From the IMG/VR virus record IMGVR_UViG_3300027773_000004, positions 16,824 through 80,823 of that record: a DNA stretch of 64,000 nt; one strand, 5' to 3'. Both the position numbers and the translations under genes were made by a program. Source of the DNA: a virus. Below, piece after piece: positions 32,180-41,001 of the stretch. The notes beneath the pieces are model-generated. The model saw nothing but the letters and a program-made list of their open reading frames with translations. It searched no databases and was not told the DNA's origin. The first letter of the stretch is position 1. Each line of letters starts with the position of its first letter.

Positions 32180-33010
32180 ATGACCGCTCCGGTCACCCCG
32201 TTGCCGCCGGCGACGGTCACGCCATCGATGCTGCGGCGGGTGCGGGATCTGCTGCCGCGCGGCTGGTTCCCGGAGCCGGGCGACGAACTCGGCGCGACGG
32301 ACACGCCCGAGCCGGTCCTGGAGGCCTATCTCGCCGGCTGGGCCAACGGCATCGCCGGCTGGATCTGGTGGTTTCTGCAATACGTCACGGCGCAGCTCTA
32401 CATCACCACCGCGACCGGCGGCTGGCTCGACATCGCCTCGACGGATTACCTCGGGCCGAGCCTGCCCCGCCTTCCCGGTGAACTCGACGATCCGTTCCGG
32501 CTGCGCATCCAGCAGAACCTGTTTCCGCCAGCCAATACGAGGAGCGCCATCCAGGCCGCGGTCGCTACCCTGACGGGCGCGCCGGTGCGCATGATCGAGC
32601 CGTGGGACCCGCGCGATAACGCCTGCTACGGCTATGCCTTCTACGGCGTCGATGCGACGGCGCGGCCGGGCAATTACTCGAACGGCAACGCCCGCTACCA
32701 GGGCTTCGTCGAGTGCTCGCTGCCGGCCGTCAAGAGCCTCGGGGCGCAGCCGCAGTGGTCGTTTTACGACGGTGGTTTCTACGGCAACAACTCGGGCTTT
32801 GCCGGCTGGTATTGGGACGGCCCCACCGCCGGCGGCTCTGGGGCGCAGCTCGTCTACGGCCTCGTGAACCGGCTCAAGTCCGAAGGCACGACGGTCTGGG
32901 TCAGGTTCCTCAACCCGGTCAACGTCACCGAGCAGCTTGCCTACGATTTCCTGATCGACGGCAGCCTCCGACCGCTCGACGACAGCGGCGGCCGGCCGCT
33001 GACGCCGTAA
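32180..33010 (+). CDS. Baseplate protein (gpI-like)
   Basis: 276 residues, directly downstream of gpJ and upstream of the first tail fibre, the standard position of gpI. SMLRRVRDLLPRGWFPEPGD opens the protein, followed by GGWLDIASTDYLG and LRIQQNLFPPANTRSAIQAAV. The C-terminal half is aromatic-rich (GFYGNNSGFAGWYWDG). It probably links wedge to fibre. Confidence 0.7.
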   Translation: MTAPVTPLPPATVTPSMLRRVRDLLPRGWFPEPGDELGATDTPEPVLEAYLAGWANGIAGWIWWFLQYVTAQLYITTATGGWLDIASTDYLGPSLPRLPGELDDPFRLRIQQNLFPPANTRSAIQAAVATLTGAPVRMIEPWDPRDNACYGYAFYGVDATARPGNYSNGNARYQGFVECSLPAVKSLGAQPQWSFYDGGFYGNNSGFAGWYWDGPTAGGSGAQLVYGLVNRLKSEGTTVWVRFLNPVNVTEQLAYDFLIDGSLRPLDDSGGRPLTP

Positions 33011-33105
33011 CCCGTCTCTTTGTGCCCGGCTAGCTCCGGGCCTTCCGCACATCGTCTGAACCAAACCGCACGCCAAACGGCGCGCGGCAAGGCAGGAGCA
33101 CGCGC

Positions 33106-34779
33106 GTGGGCATCTACGGGCGACCGATCATCTACGACCAGTCGATGGTCAGGGACTACGACCATCTCTGGGCCTGGCGCGGCAACGAGTACGCCCGCTC
33201 TCAGAGCCTCGCGGACCTCCTGGGCAGCACCGGCACCGTCGTCACCGGCCTCGGCGCGACGCCGACCGCTCCCGCCAGCCTGACGATCAATCTTGCGGCC
33301 GGCGACATCTACCAGCTGGCGCAGCTCGATACGACCGCTTACGGCTCGCTGAACCCGGATACGACGCAGACGATGATGCAGGGCTTCGCGGTCGCGCAGA
33401 CCGTGCTGCTCTCGACCTCCGGCCTCGGTGCCGGCCAGTCTCGCTATGCCCTGATCACCGCCTCGTTCAGCCAGGCAGATTCAATCCCGTCCGACGATCC
33501 GACCGGTGGCCTCCTCTATTACCTCAACACCGTCAACCCGACCGGCGCGCCGTACAGCGGTCCGAACAACAACAACACCTTGCAGAACACCCGCCGGCAG
33601 GGTGTGTGCACGATCGGCGTCACCTACGGCACGGTCGCGACCACGGGTTCGGAAGTGCCACCGAACGCGCCGGGCGGTGCGGTCGGGCTTTACCTGATCG
33701 ACCTGACCTTCGGCCAGACGCAGGTCAACGCCAACCAGATACTCGTCGCCGGTCCGTCGCAGGGCAGCAACACCCCGAGCAATTACCCGCAGGCGCCCTT
33801 CCTCGCCGGCCTGACGCAGAAGCCGACGGTCGGGACCTACGCCGGCAATCCGAACGGCAACCTCGCCGGCACCGTCGTCGGCACGGTCGGGCCGAGCTAC
33901 GCCCCGAACTTCTGCTGGGACACGACAGATGGCCTGATGTGGGTGTGCAGCCAGACCGGCAATGCACTGACCGCGAAATGGGTCGGCGGCGGCAACCGCA
34001 CCCGCCTCACCGCCAATACGACGATTTACGTCAACGCCTCGACCGGCAACGACTCGACTGCAGACGGTACCTCGGCAAAGCCGTTCCGCACGCTTCAGGC
34101 CGCGCGCAACTACGCGTTCTCGCATTTCGATGGCGGCGGCGTCTACAGCCTCACTTTCCAGTGCACCGGCGCTTTCACTGCCGGCCTCCTGGCGTCGGGC
34201 ACGATTTCCGGCCTGCCTTCGGTCGGCGAAATCTGGAACTTCACGTCGAGTTCCTCAATTGCCCTGAGCGCCGTCTCCACCTACTGCATCAGCGCTGTCA
34301 ACGCGGCGATCCAGATCACGGGGACGGTGCAGCTCAGCTCGACCGGCGGCGGTTCGGCATCCTGCGTCCAGATCGGGGCCGGCGGCTTCATCCTGCTCAA
34401 TTCGACCGGCATCGCCTTTGGGGCCGCGGTCAACCAGATCTATCTGACGCAGGGCGGCACCGTCGAACTGGCCACCGGTTACACGATCAACGGCAATGCA
34501 GGACAGCACGTCAACGGCGGCAACGGCAGCTTCTACGCGCCGGAGGCCACCGTGTGCACGATCACGCTGACCGGCACGCCCGCCTTCACAACCTTCATAT
34601 CGCTGAACTACCAGTCCTTCGTGCAGCTGAGCGCCGCGTACGTGACCTTCTCCGGCGGCGCGACCGGGCAGCGCTACAACGCGGCGGTGCAGTCGTACAT
34701 CAAGACCGACGGCGGCGGCGCGAGCTTCCTGCCGGGCTCGACGGCGGGCGCGGTCGACGCCACCAGCGTCTACAACTAG
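33106..34779 (+). CDS. Tail fibre / tailspike
   Basis: 557 residues from a GTG at 33106 with AGGAG upstream. The N-terminal ~260 residues (YGRPIIYDQSMVRDYDHLW, then proline/glycine-rich loops) would attach to the baseplate. From about residue 300, TTIYVNASTGNDSTADGTSA and AKPFRTLQAARNYAF mark a right-handed beta-helix like those in depolymerising tailspikes. Unlike the fibres further downstream it has no signal peptide. Confidence 0.75.
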   Translation: MGIYGRPIIYDQSMVRDYDHLWAWRGNEYARSQSLADLLGSTGTVVTGLGATPTAPASLTINLAAGDIYQLAQLDTTAYGSLNPDTTQTMMQGFAVAQTVLLSTSGLGAGQSRYALITASFSQADSIPSDDPTGGLLYYLNTVNPTGAPYSGPNNNNTLQNTRRQGVCTIGVTYGTVATTGSEVPPNAPGGAVGLYLIDLTFGQTQVNANQILVAGPSQGSNTPSNYPQAPFLAGLTQKPTVGTYAGNPNGNLAGTVVGTVGPSYAPNFCWDTTDGLMWVCSQTGNALTAKWVGGGNRTRLTANTTIYVNASTGNDSTADGTSAKPFRTLQAARNYAFSHFDGGGVYSLTFQCTGAFTAGLLASGTISGLPSVGEIWNFTSSSSIALSAVSTYCISAVNAAIQITGTVQLSSTGGGSASCVQIGAGGFILLNSTGIAFGAAVNQIYLTQGGTVELATGYTINGNAGQHVNGGNGSFYAPEATVCTITLTGTPAFTTFISLNYQSFVQLSAAYVTFSGGATGQRYNAAVQSYIKTDGGGASFLPGSTAGAVDATSVYN

Positions 34780-34792
34780 AGGAGAGCGAGAG

Positions 34793-35368
34793 ATGGCCTA
34801 TACACCGCTCTCCTGGTACTGGCTGGTCGGCAACAAGAGCGACCTCGTCTTTTCCAGCGCCGGCCCCGGTTATGTCGCACTCACCGATGCGGGGTATGAG
34901 GCCTGGCTCGCCGCGGGAAACCTCCCGAGCCGCATCGCCACCGACGGCGAACTCGCGGACGTGCTGGCGAAGGCTGGCGCGACCGCCGCAGCGATCCAGG
35001 CAGCGGGCTGGACGGGTTGGGGCGAGGTCTCGATCGCCGACCAATACGCCGTTCTGAAGGCGGCCGGGTGCCGCATCTCCTCGACCGCGACGCCAAGCCT
35101 TGATGCTGCCTACGCGATCGATGACGCCAGCATCGGCAAGATCACCGCGATCGCGGCGGGTATCGGCAACGGCAAGGGCCTGCCCGGCGGCGGCTCGACC
35201 TTCAACCTTTACGACGCCTCCGGAGCCGCGCACGCGATCGGCAACGCCGACTTCCTTAATCTGGCGGCGGCGCTCGAAACCTACGTCTACGACCTGATCC
35301 AGGCGCAAGCCTCGATGCTTGGCGGCCACGGCGGGACCTGGCCGACGCAGCCCGTCACGATCCCCTAA
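34793..35368 (+). CDS. Tail fibre-associated protein (DUF4376-like)
   Basis: 191 residues. The C-terminal half (ALDAAYAIDDASIGKITA is written here as LDAAYAIDDASIGKI, then GGGSTFNLYDASG and DFLNLAAALETYVYDL) fits the DUF4376 domain found in tail-fibre assembly or accessory proteins. The N-terminal half is a separate small domain. Position right after the fibre gene supports the call. Confidence 0.7.
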   Translation: MAYTPLSWYWLVGNKSDLVFSSAGPGYVALTDAGYEAWLAAGNLPSRIATDGELADVLAKAGATAAAIQAAGWTGWGEVSIADQYAVLKAAGCRISSTATPSLDAAYAIDDASIGKITAIAAGIGNGKGLPGGGSTFNLYDASGAAHAIGNADFLNLAAALETYVYDLIQAQASMLGGHGGTWPTQPVTIP

Positions 35369-35386
35369 AGCCGGAGAACAGACCAG

Positions 35387-37039
35387 ATGCTCACGCCGCA
35401 CTTCGCGGCGCCGAGAGGGCTGCGCCGGCTTCTCGCGCCCATCCTCTCGGCGCTACTCGCCTCCCTGCCGGTCGCGGCGCAGACCCCGGTGCCGTTCCAG
35501 ACCTCCTACGACGGGCTGGTGCCGATCCTCGCGACGGCGCAACTGCAATCGGGAACCGCAGGATCGGTTTCGCTTGGGCAGATACTTTACGTCGTCGCCT
35601 CGGGTTCTCCCGGCGCCACGGCGATTTCCGCCCCCGCGTGCAATTCGACCAATGACGGGCACTATTTCGCGGTTGCCGATGAGGCGCTGAACGCCGGGGC
35701 GTACAACGACACGGTCACCCCCTCCGGCGGGACCATCGACGGGGGCGCGAGCGAAGCCCTCAATTTCAACGGGCAGGCCATCGTCTGGCGCTGCCATGGG
35801 GCGACGGCGAACTGGGTGGCATTCACCCGCGCTTTTGTGCAGGGCAGCAGCCTCGCGACCTATACCGGCTCGTTCACGATCGGCCATCTGCCGACCGCCT
35901 CGTCCACATCTGGGCAGTTCCAGGACAGCGGCCTCGCGCCGCTCACCTCACTGCCGGGGTTTTCGCTCTACGGCAACCCCAATTCCTCCTCCGCCGCTCC
36001 GACCAGCGTGCCGCTGGCGGCCACGGGATTCACCGCGAACGCCGGGACGCTCTATCCGGCGACGCCGATCCGGGGCTTCGTCAACAAGCTACGCAATTCG
36101 AGCCTGTCACAGTGGTACGGCGGCACCACTCCAACGGTCACGACTTCGGGCGGCTGGGGGCCCGAGGGCGTCTACATCGTCCCGACCGGCGGATCGGTCA
36201 GCGCGCAGCAGGGGACCGCCACCACTTACTTCTCGCCGCCGCAGGCTTATTGGGCGATGGCCCTGGTGCCGGCGTCGAGCGTCACCGACATCGTGTTGCG
36301 CTTCCCGATCTACAGCCAGACGGCGGCGCAACTGGCGGGCCAGAACGTCACCTGCCAGTTCTTGCTCTACAACTCGCTTTCGACGGCGGTTACGCCGAAG
36401 TTGACGGTCAAGCGGGCGACCGCCGGACAGGACAGCTTCGGCAGCAACGCAACAGATGTCAGCGCCGTCAGCCTGCAAACCGTCCCGGCTACGCAGGTGG
36501 CGACCGTCGCCTATACCTTCGCCGCCAACAACGCCAGCGGCCTTGGCCTGTCGATCGATCTCGACCTCAACACCGCGATCACGAGCCCGAATTTCATCGC
36601 GCTTGGCGGCATGGACTGTCGTGCAACCCCCAACGTGGCGACCGGGCTCAACGCCAATCCGCCACCGATGGAAGTCGCTCCGCCGGCCTTTGATGCGGCG
36701 TGGAACCAGGCTTTCTTTGAGACGAGCTACGACAACGGCGTCGCGCCGGCGACGGTGACCACAAACGGCGTCGCCGAATTATATTCGTCTGCTTCGGCGG
36801 GAATGGGAGTGCCGATCTACTTCAAATCCCGCAAGGTGTGCGACCCGACGTTGACGATCTGGAGTCCTACGACCGGCGCGTCCGGCAAAGTGCGCGACTT
36901 CCAGAACAATACCGATGTCAATTTCAACACCGGCTTGATCGGACAGACGGCGGCGCACATCAACTCCACCGCGTCGGCCGGGACGGTCTCATTCTTCGGC
37001 TACCACTGGGCCGCCGACTGCCGCAACAGCGGCGCCTAA
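35387..37039 (+). CDS. Secreted fibre-like protein
   Basis: 550 residues with an N-terminal signal peptide (RRLLAPILSALLASLPVAAQ). The body is beta-rich and cysteine-containing, with SFTIGHLPTASSTSGQFQDS and SLYGNPNSSSAAPTSVPL. These are modules common in phage fibres. The C-terminal ~300 residues look like a carbohydrate-binding or jelly-roll domain (RNSSLSQWYGGTTPTVT, AYWAMALVPASSVTDIVLRF). Export of such a protein is unusual. Confidence 0.65.
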   Translation: MLTPHFAAPRGLRRLLAPILSALLASLPVAAQTPVPFQTSYDGLVPILATAQLQSGTAGSVSLGQILYVVASGSPGATAISAPACNSTNDGHYFAVADEALNAGAYNDTVTPSGGTIDGGASEALNFNGQAIVWRCHGATANWVAFTRAFVQGSSLATYTGSFTIGHLPTASSTSGQFQDSGLAPLTSLPGFSLYGNPNSSSAAPTSVPLAATGFTANAGTLYPATPIRGFVNKLRNSSLSQWYGGTTPTVTTSGGWGPEGVYIVPTGGSVSAQQGTATTYFSPPQAYWAMALVPASSVTDIVLRFPIYSQTAAQLAGQNVTCQFLLYNSLSTAVTPKLTVKRATAGQDSFGSNATDVSAVSLQTVPATQVATVAYTFAANNASGLGLSIDLDLNTAITSPNFIALGGMDCRATPNVATGLNANPPPMEVAPPAFDAAWNQAFFETSYDNGVAPATVTTNGVAELYSSASAGMGVPIYFKSRKVCDPTLTIWSPTTGASGKVRDFQNNTDVNFNTGLIGQTAAHINSTASAGTVSFFGYHWAADCRNSGA

Positions 37040-37062
37040 ACCGAACCGGGAGAAACCCTGGC

Positions 37063-37656
37063 ATGAACAGACCGCTTCGGGCGGCGCTGCAATGCGTTGT
37101 GCTGGCGTTCGGCCTTTTGTGGCTCGCTGCCCCGCTCGGCCATGCGCAGTCGATCGCACCGTGCCCGCAGACCGGCACGGTCAATCCCGGCGACGTGCTC
37201 GTCGCCGGGCCGCAGACCACCCTCGCGGACAGCTGCGTCGCGCCGGCTCCGAACATCTGCCAGACCATCTTCGGTCATTCCGACCCGATGCAGCCTCCGC
37301 TCGGCCCCGACACCAGCCCGGCCTATTTCGGCCTCGCCGGCTACAGCGGCGGCTCGGGCGCCGTCGCGGTGACGTTGCCCGAGGGGATCGGCTGGCTCTA
37401 CGACCTCACGGTGTGGGTCGCCACGGCGCCTCCGGCCGGGTCGAGCGATACGGTCTACCTTAACTACGAGACGCAGAATACCGCCGTCGGCGGCGTGGTG
37501 ACGCCGGGTCAGAACCTGCTCGTCGATGCCGATCCGAGCCACGCCGTCGAGGTCAACGGCGGCAGCTTCTGGGTGCTCTACAAGGCCGTCGGCGGGGCGG
37601 CGGGGTCGCGCTACGGCATCTCCTGGTCGGTCAAATACTGCGCGGGGCATCCGTGA
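37063..37656 (+). CDS. Secreted beta-rich protein
   Basis: 197 residues from the ATG at 37063. A signal peptide (ALQCVVLAFGLLWLAAPLGHAQ) precedes a small beta-sandwich-like domain with several cysteines (CPQTGTVNPGDVLVAG, DSCVAPAPNICQT) and SDTVYLNYETQNT. It belongs to the run of exported proteins between 35 and 40 kb. Unknown function. Confidence 0.6.
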   Translation: MNRPLRAALQCVVLAFGLLWLAAPLGHAQSIAPCPQTGTVNPGDVLVAGPQTTLADSCVAPAPNICQTIFGHSDPMQPPLGPDTSPAYFGLAGYSGGSGAVAVTLPEGIGWLYDLTVWVATAPPAGSSDTVYLNYETQNTAVGGVVTPGQNLLVDADPSHAVEVNGGSFWVLYKAVGGAAGSRYGISWSVKYCAGHP

Positions 37657-37886
37657 TGCGCCGGGTCATCGTCATGACGCTCGCCGCGGCGGCGTTGGCC
37701 GCCGTCGCCGAACGCGCCATCGCTGCGGAGCCGACGCCGCCCCGCGTCGAAATCTGGGTTCACTGCGGCGGGCAAGCCCCGACCCGGCTCGGCCCCGGCC
37801 AGACCGTCCCGGCCGGCTGCCAGATCATCCGCCATCACCTCGGCAAGGAGCGCAGCGATGCAGAGAACGCGCCCTCTGGGCCGTAA
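37656..37886 (+). CDS. Small secreted protein
   Basis: 76 residues, ATG at 37656 overlapping the previous stop. A signal peptide (VIVMTLAAAALAAVAERAIAA) is followed by a short domain with two cysteines (IWVHCGGQAPTRLGPG, PAGCQII). It overlaps the start of the next gene by 29 bases. Function unknown. Confidence 0.55.
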   Translation: MRRVIVMTLAAAALAAVAERAIAAEPTPPRVEIWVHCGGQAPTRLGPGQTVPAGCQIIRHHLGKERSDAENAPSGP

Positions 37887-39183
37887 GGCTTGGCGGCGGA
37901 TCGCCGCCGCGCTCGGATTTCTCGCCTGCCTCGTCGGACCGATCGAGGTCGCGGGCGCCTGCACGCTCCCGGCGGATACGACGAACCGGCTCGGGCGCAT
38001 GCAGGTCTTCGATTACGCGATGAGCGATGCCTCGGCCCTGATCAACCGCGACATGACATGGGCGTCGGATAACGGCCTTGGGCCGCCGAGTCCAACCCTG
38101 CCGCAAGGAGTGTGGTCCTCGGCCTATACGACGTTCGCGGTCGATTACCACCCCGGCAATTCGCTGTCGTGGTGGCAGGCCAACCATCCCGGCTGCATCG
38201 TCTACCAGAGCGACCACAAGACGATCGCCTACATGTTCGGCGGCCCGCCCGACGCGCCGTCGGTGCCGTTCGCGTTCTGGAAATCGGAGTGCCAGCAGGT
38301 CGAGCTCGCCTATATCCTGAGCGAGGTCCGCTACGGCTACAACTCGATCTCGCTCGATAATCTCGATGCGGTCAATACCTGGGGCTACTATGGCACCTGC
38401 TCGGTGGCGCTCTCTGCCGGCACGACCTGCGAGGGCGGCGGTGGCACCTTCACGCAGCGATTCACCGGCGGGGCCGGCGATCCGCAGTACGTCGCCGATG
38501 TCGCTTCTTGGGTGCAGACGGTGCGGGTGGCCATCGAAGGGGTCAATCCCAATACCTGCCTGATGGGCAATTTGGGCTTTTCGGCGCAGCACGCCAGCGA
38601 TGTCGTGACCATCGCGAAGCAGCTCGATGTCTGGTTCAACGAAGACGGCTGGTGGTTCGCCTGCGGCCCCTGGGATACGCAGGACAATTACTGGCAGATC
38701 CTGTTCGCGGTGCTCGCGACCCTCAGCATTCCCGGCTATGTCGATAACAACTACATGACCGACATCGCCGGCGGCGGCGGCGGCAACTGCCACTCGGCGC
38801 CGTCGCAACCGGGCGCGGAAGCGCTGGAATTCGTCATCGCCAGCGACATGCTGATCAAGGGCAACCATACCTATCTCGCGCTGTCGGCCTACCACGTCGC
38901 GCAGTACGAGGACTATGGCCTCTCGCCGTGGTGGTATCTGAACCACGGCCCGGCGCAGGGACCCTATTCCGTCAGCGGCGGCATCTACAGCCGCCAGTTC
39001 GCCAACGCCCTGGTCCTGGTCAACCCTCCGGGCGGCGCGGTTGCCACCTACAATCTCGGCTCGACCGTCTACTGGCGGATGAACGGGTTGCGAATGACCG
39101 GCACGATCACGATGCAGCCGGGGACTGGGCTGGTGCTGATGACCTCGCCGCCGGCCGCCAACGGCTCGGTCGCGGTGCACTGA
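37858..39183 (+). CDS. Secreted putative glycoside hydrolase (GHL15-like)
   Basis: 441 residues with an N-terminal export signal (RRIAAALGFLACLVGPIEVAGA). The body looks like a TIM barrel: FDYAMSDASALINRDM, LAYILSEVRYGYNSISLDN, DVWFNEDGWWFACG, and the closing YSRQFANALVLVNPPGG, which I recognise from hypothetical glycosyl hydrolases of the GHL15 type. Acidic residues in LDNLD and NEDGWW are candidate catalytic sites. An exported polysaccharide-cleaving enzyme would help phage penetration or release. Confidence 0.6.
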   Translation: MQRTRPLGRKAWRRIAAALGFLACLVGPIEVAGACTLPADTTNRLGRMQVFDYAMSDASALINRDMTWASDNGLGPPSPTLPQGVWSSAYTTFAVDYHPGNSLSWWQANHPGCIVYQSDHKTIAYMFGGPPDAPSVPFAFWKSECQQVELAYILSEVRYGYNSISLDNLDAVNTWGYYGTCSVALSAGTTCEGGGGTFTQRFTGGAGDPQYVADVASWVQTVRVAIEGVNPNTCLMGNLGFSAQHASDVVTIAKQLDVWFNEDGWWFACGPWDTQDNYWQILFAVLATLSIPGYVDNNYMTDIAGGGGGNCHSAPSQPGAEALEFVIASDMLIKGNHTYLALSAYHVAQYEDYGLSPWWYLNHGPAQGPYSVSGGIYSRQFANALVLVNPPGGAVATYNLGSTVYWRMNGLRMTGTITMQPGTGLVLMTSPPAANGSVAVH

Positions 39184-39200
39184 GACGGGAGCGCGCGACG

Positions 39201-39710
39201 ATGAAACGGCTTGCCCCGCTCGTGGCGCTCGTGCTGCTGGGGTCTCCCGCGGCTGCGCAGGCTCCCGCAACACCGCAGGCGCCGCTGCCGCCGGGGCCGT
39301 GCGAAGCCCATCCGGGGGCCGGCGCATACCAGGCGACCGCGCAAGGCGCCGTCGTGTTTCTCGCGACCGGAGCAGTCATCCCGAACGCACCCGACAACCC
39401 GATGTGGCGCTGCTACCAGGAGTGGCTTGCGGCGGGCAACCAACCCGTGCCCGCACCGGCCGCGCCGGTGACGAAGATCGTCTCGCGCTCGGTCTTTCTG
39501 TCGCTGTTCACGACAGCGGAGCTGGTGGCGATCTCAGGTGCCGCCCGAACCAACGATGCCGTCAATGTTTGGCTGATCACCGCCGAGGCGGCCGACAGCA
39601 TCGACCTTGCTGCGGCGAAGACTAAGGCCGGACTCGACGCGCTCGTCGCGGCCGCGCTGCTGACCGGCGCGCGCGAAGCCGCGATCCTGGCGGGGCAGCC
39701 GCCCGCGTAG
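39201..39710 (+). CDS. Secreted hypothetical protein
   Basis: 169 residues from the ATG at 39201. A signal peptide (RLAPLVALVLLGSPAAAQA) is followed by a Pro/Ala-rich region and a helical C-terminal domain (FLSLFTTAELVAISGAA, VNVWLITAEAADSIDLA, LDALVAAALLTGAREAAIL). The C-terminal part is a recurring phage module, usually seen without a signal peptide. Confidence 0.6.
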   Translation: MKRLAPLVALVLLGSPAAAQAPATPQAPLPPGPCEAHPGAGAYQATAQGAVVFLATGAVIPNAPDNPMWRCYQEWLAAGNQPVPAPAAPVTKIVSRSVFLSLFTTAELVAISGAARTNDAVNVWLITAEAADSIDLAAAKTKAGLDALVAAALLTGAREAAILAGQPPA

Positions 39711-39753
39711 CAAACGCCGTCGCCCGCCGACGATTTCCCAAGGAGACGCCTCG

Positions 39754-40257
39754 ATGACCAAGCTGCTGAAGGTGGCGCCGCTGGCGCTCGCCCTGATGGC
39801 CGCCGCCTGCACACTCTCGCAGACCGGGAAGAACGACGTTCTGTCGTACGAGCAGATCGCCCAGCAATTGGCGCAATCCCCATCCGGCCAGGGCGTCCTG
39901 GCCTGGCTGAACGGCCTCGCCCCGAAGGCCCAGGCGGCGATCCAGAAGGTAAACGCCAAGCTCGGGATCGGGGTCGACGACGTGAAGGCGATGTGCGGCT
40001 TCGACAACACCGTGCACAGCCTCGTGCAGCTTGCCTTGGTGCTGGCGCCGCAACTGCCGAGCGCGGTCATGACGGCGGACAACATCGGCTATGTCGCGAT
40101 CCAGGATACCTGCGCCCTCGCGACCGCGGGGACGCTGCCGAGCGCGACGCAGATACAGACGCTCGTCACCTACGCCAACGACCTCTCCGGGCTGACCAAG
40201 CCGGCGCAGGCCGTCGCGGCGCAGCAGGCGGCGGCACGGAAGGCGGCCGGGCAATGA
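39754..40257 (+). CDS. Probable lipoprotein
   Basis: 167 residues. The N terminus (LLKVAPLALALMAAACTL) has a hydrophobic signal ending in AAAC, a plausible though not ideal lipobox. The mature part is helical (YEQIAQQLAQSPSGQGVLAW, AAIQKVNAKLGIGVDDV). It overlaps the next gene by four bases (ATGA). It may sit in the inner leaflet of the outer membrane. Confidence 0.6.
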   Translation: MTKLLKVAPLALALMAAACTLSQTGKNDVLSYEQIAQQLAQSPSGQGVLAWLNGLAPKAQAAIQKVNAKLGIGVDDVKAMCGFDNTVHSLVQLALVLAPQLPSAVMTADNIGYVAIQDTCALATAGTLPSATQIQTLVTYANDLSGLTKPAQAVAAQQAAARKAAGQ

Positions 40258-40973
40258 CCGATATCGCGATCGTCAACCGCAGCACGGTAGCGACCGACGC
40301 GCTGCTGTCGGCGATGCTGCCGGCACTGCAAATCCAGGTGACGCGCGACCTCGCCCCGTGGTGGGGCGTCACCGCGACGCTGCATTTCGTCGGCGCCGGC
40401 GCGCAGCCCGAACCGACGCACTGGCCGATCTGGGTCATGGATCGCTCCGATCAGGCGGGCGATCTCGGCTATCACGATACCGCCGGCGGACCGCTGCCCG
40501 AAGCCAGGGTCTTCGCGGCCGATGACGCCAAGTACGGCGCCATGCTCAGCGTCACCCTCAGCCACGAGCTGTGCGAGATGCTGGTGGACCCGACGACCGA
40601 GCGCATGGTTCAGCTCGGCCCGGTCGGTTACGCGGTCGAGATCGCCGATCCGGTCGAGGCAGACAGCGACGGCTACGCGATCGGCGGCGTGCAGGTCAGC
40701 AACTTCGTGACGCCACGCTACTTCGGCCTGCCCAACCCCAGCGGCGACGCGCGCTTCGACCATCGCGGGCTGCTGACGGCGGGATGCCCCAGCCTGCGCC
40801 CCGGCGGCTACAGCCTGTTCTTCGAGAACGGCGTGTGGAAGTCGACGATGGCCCGGCTCGCGGATGGCTCGCTGAGCGGGCGCGCGATCCGCTCCATCGG
40901 CCGCAGCTACCGCCGCGCCGGCCGGATCACCGGGTCGCCAGCTTTGGTGGCGTCATGCGCTGTCGTGTCCTGA
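40254..40973 (+). CDS. Zinc-metalloprotease-like protein
   Basis: 239 residues. SVTLSHELCEMLVDP carries a metalloprotease-like HELxE motif at residues 104-108, followed by VEIADPVEAD. Related proteins with SHEL-EML-DP are annotated as hypothetical in phages and bacteria. The motif lacks the second His of HExxH, so activity is uncertain. It could cleave a virion or cell-envelope protein. Confidence 0.5.
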   Translation: MTDIAIVNRSTVATDALLSAMLPALQIQVTRDLAPWWGVTATLHFVGAGAQPEPTHWPIWVMDRSDQAGDLGYHDTAGGPLPEARVFAADDAKYGAMLSVTLSHELCEMLVDPTTERMVQLGPVGYAVEIADPVEADSDGYAIGGVQVSNFVTPRYFGLPNPSGDARFDHRGLLTAGCPSLRPGGYSLFFENGVWKSTMARLADGSLSGRAIRSIGRSYRRAGRITGSPALVASCAVVS

Positions 40974-41001
40974 CGCGCCGGACCTTCCTGCGAGCGGCAA
41001 A

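Noticed and set aside
39754-40257. Tail or lysis role for the lipoprotein at 39754
   Set aside because: Only the signal sequence and helical composition are visible; a specific role would be invented.
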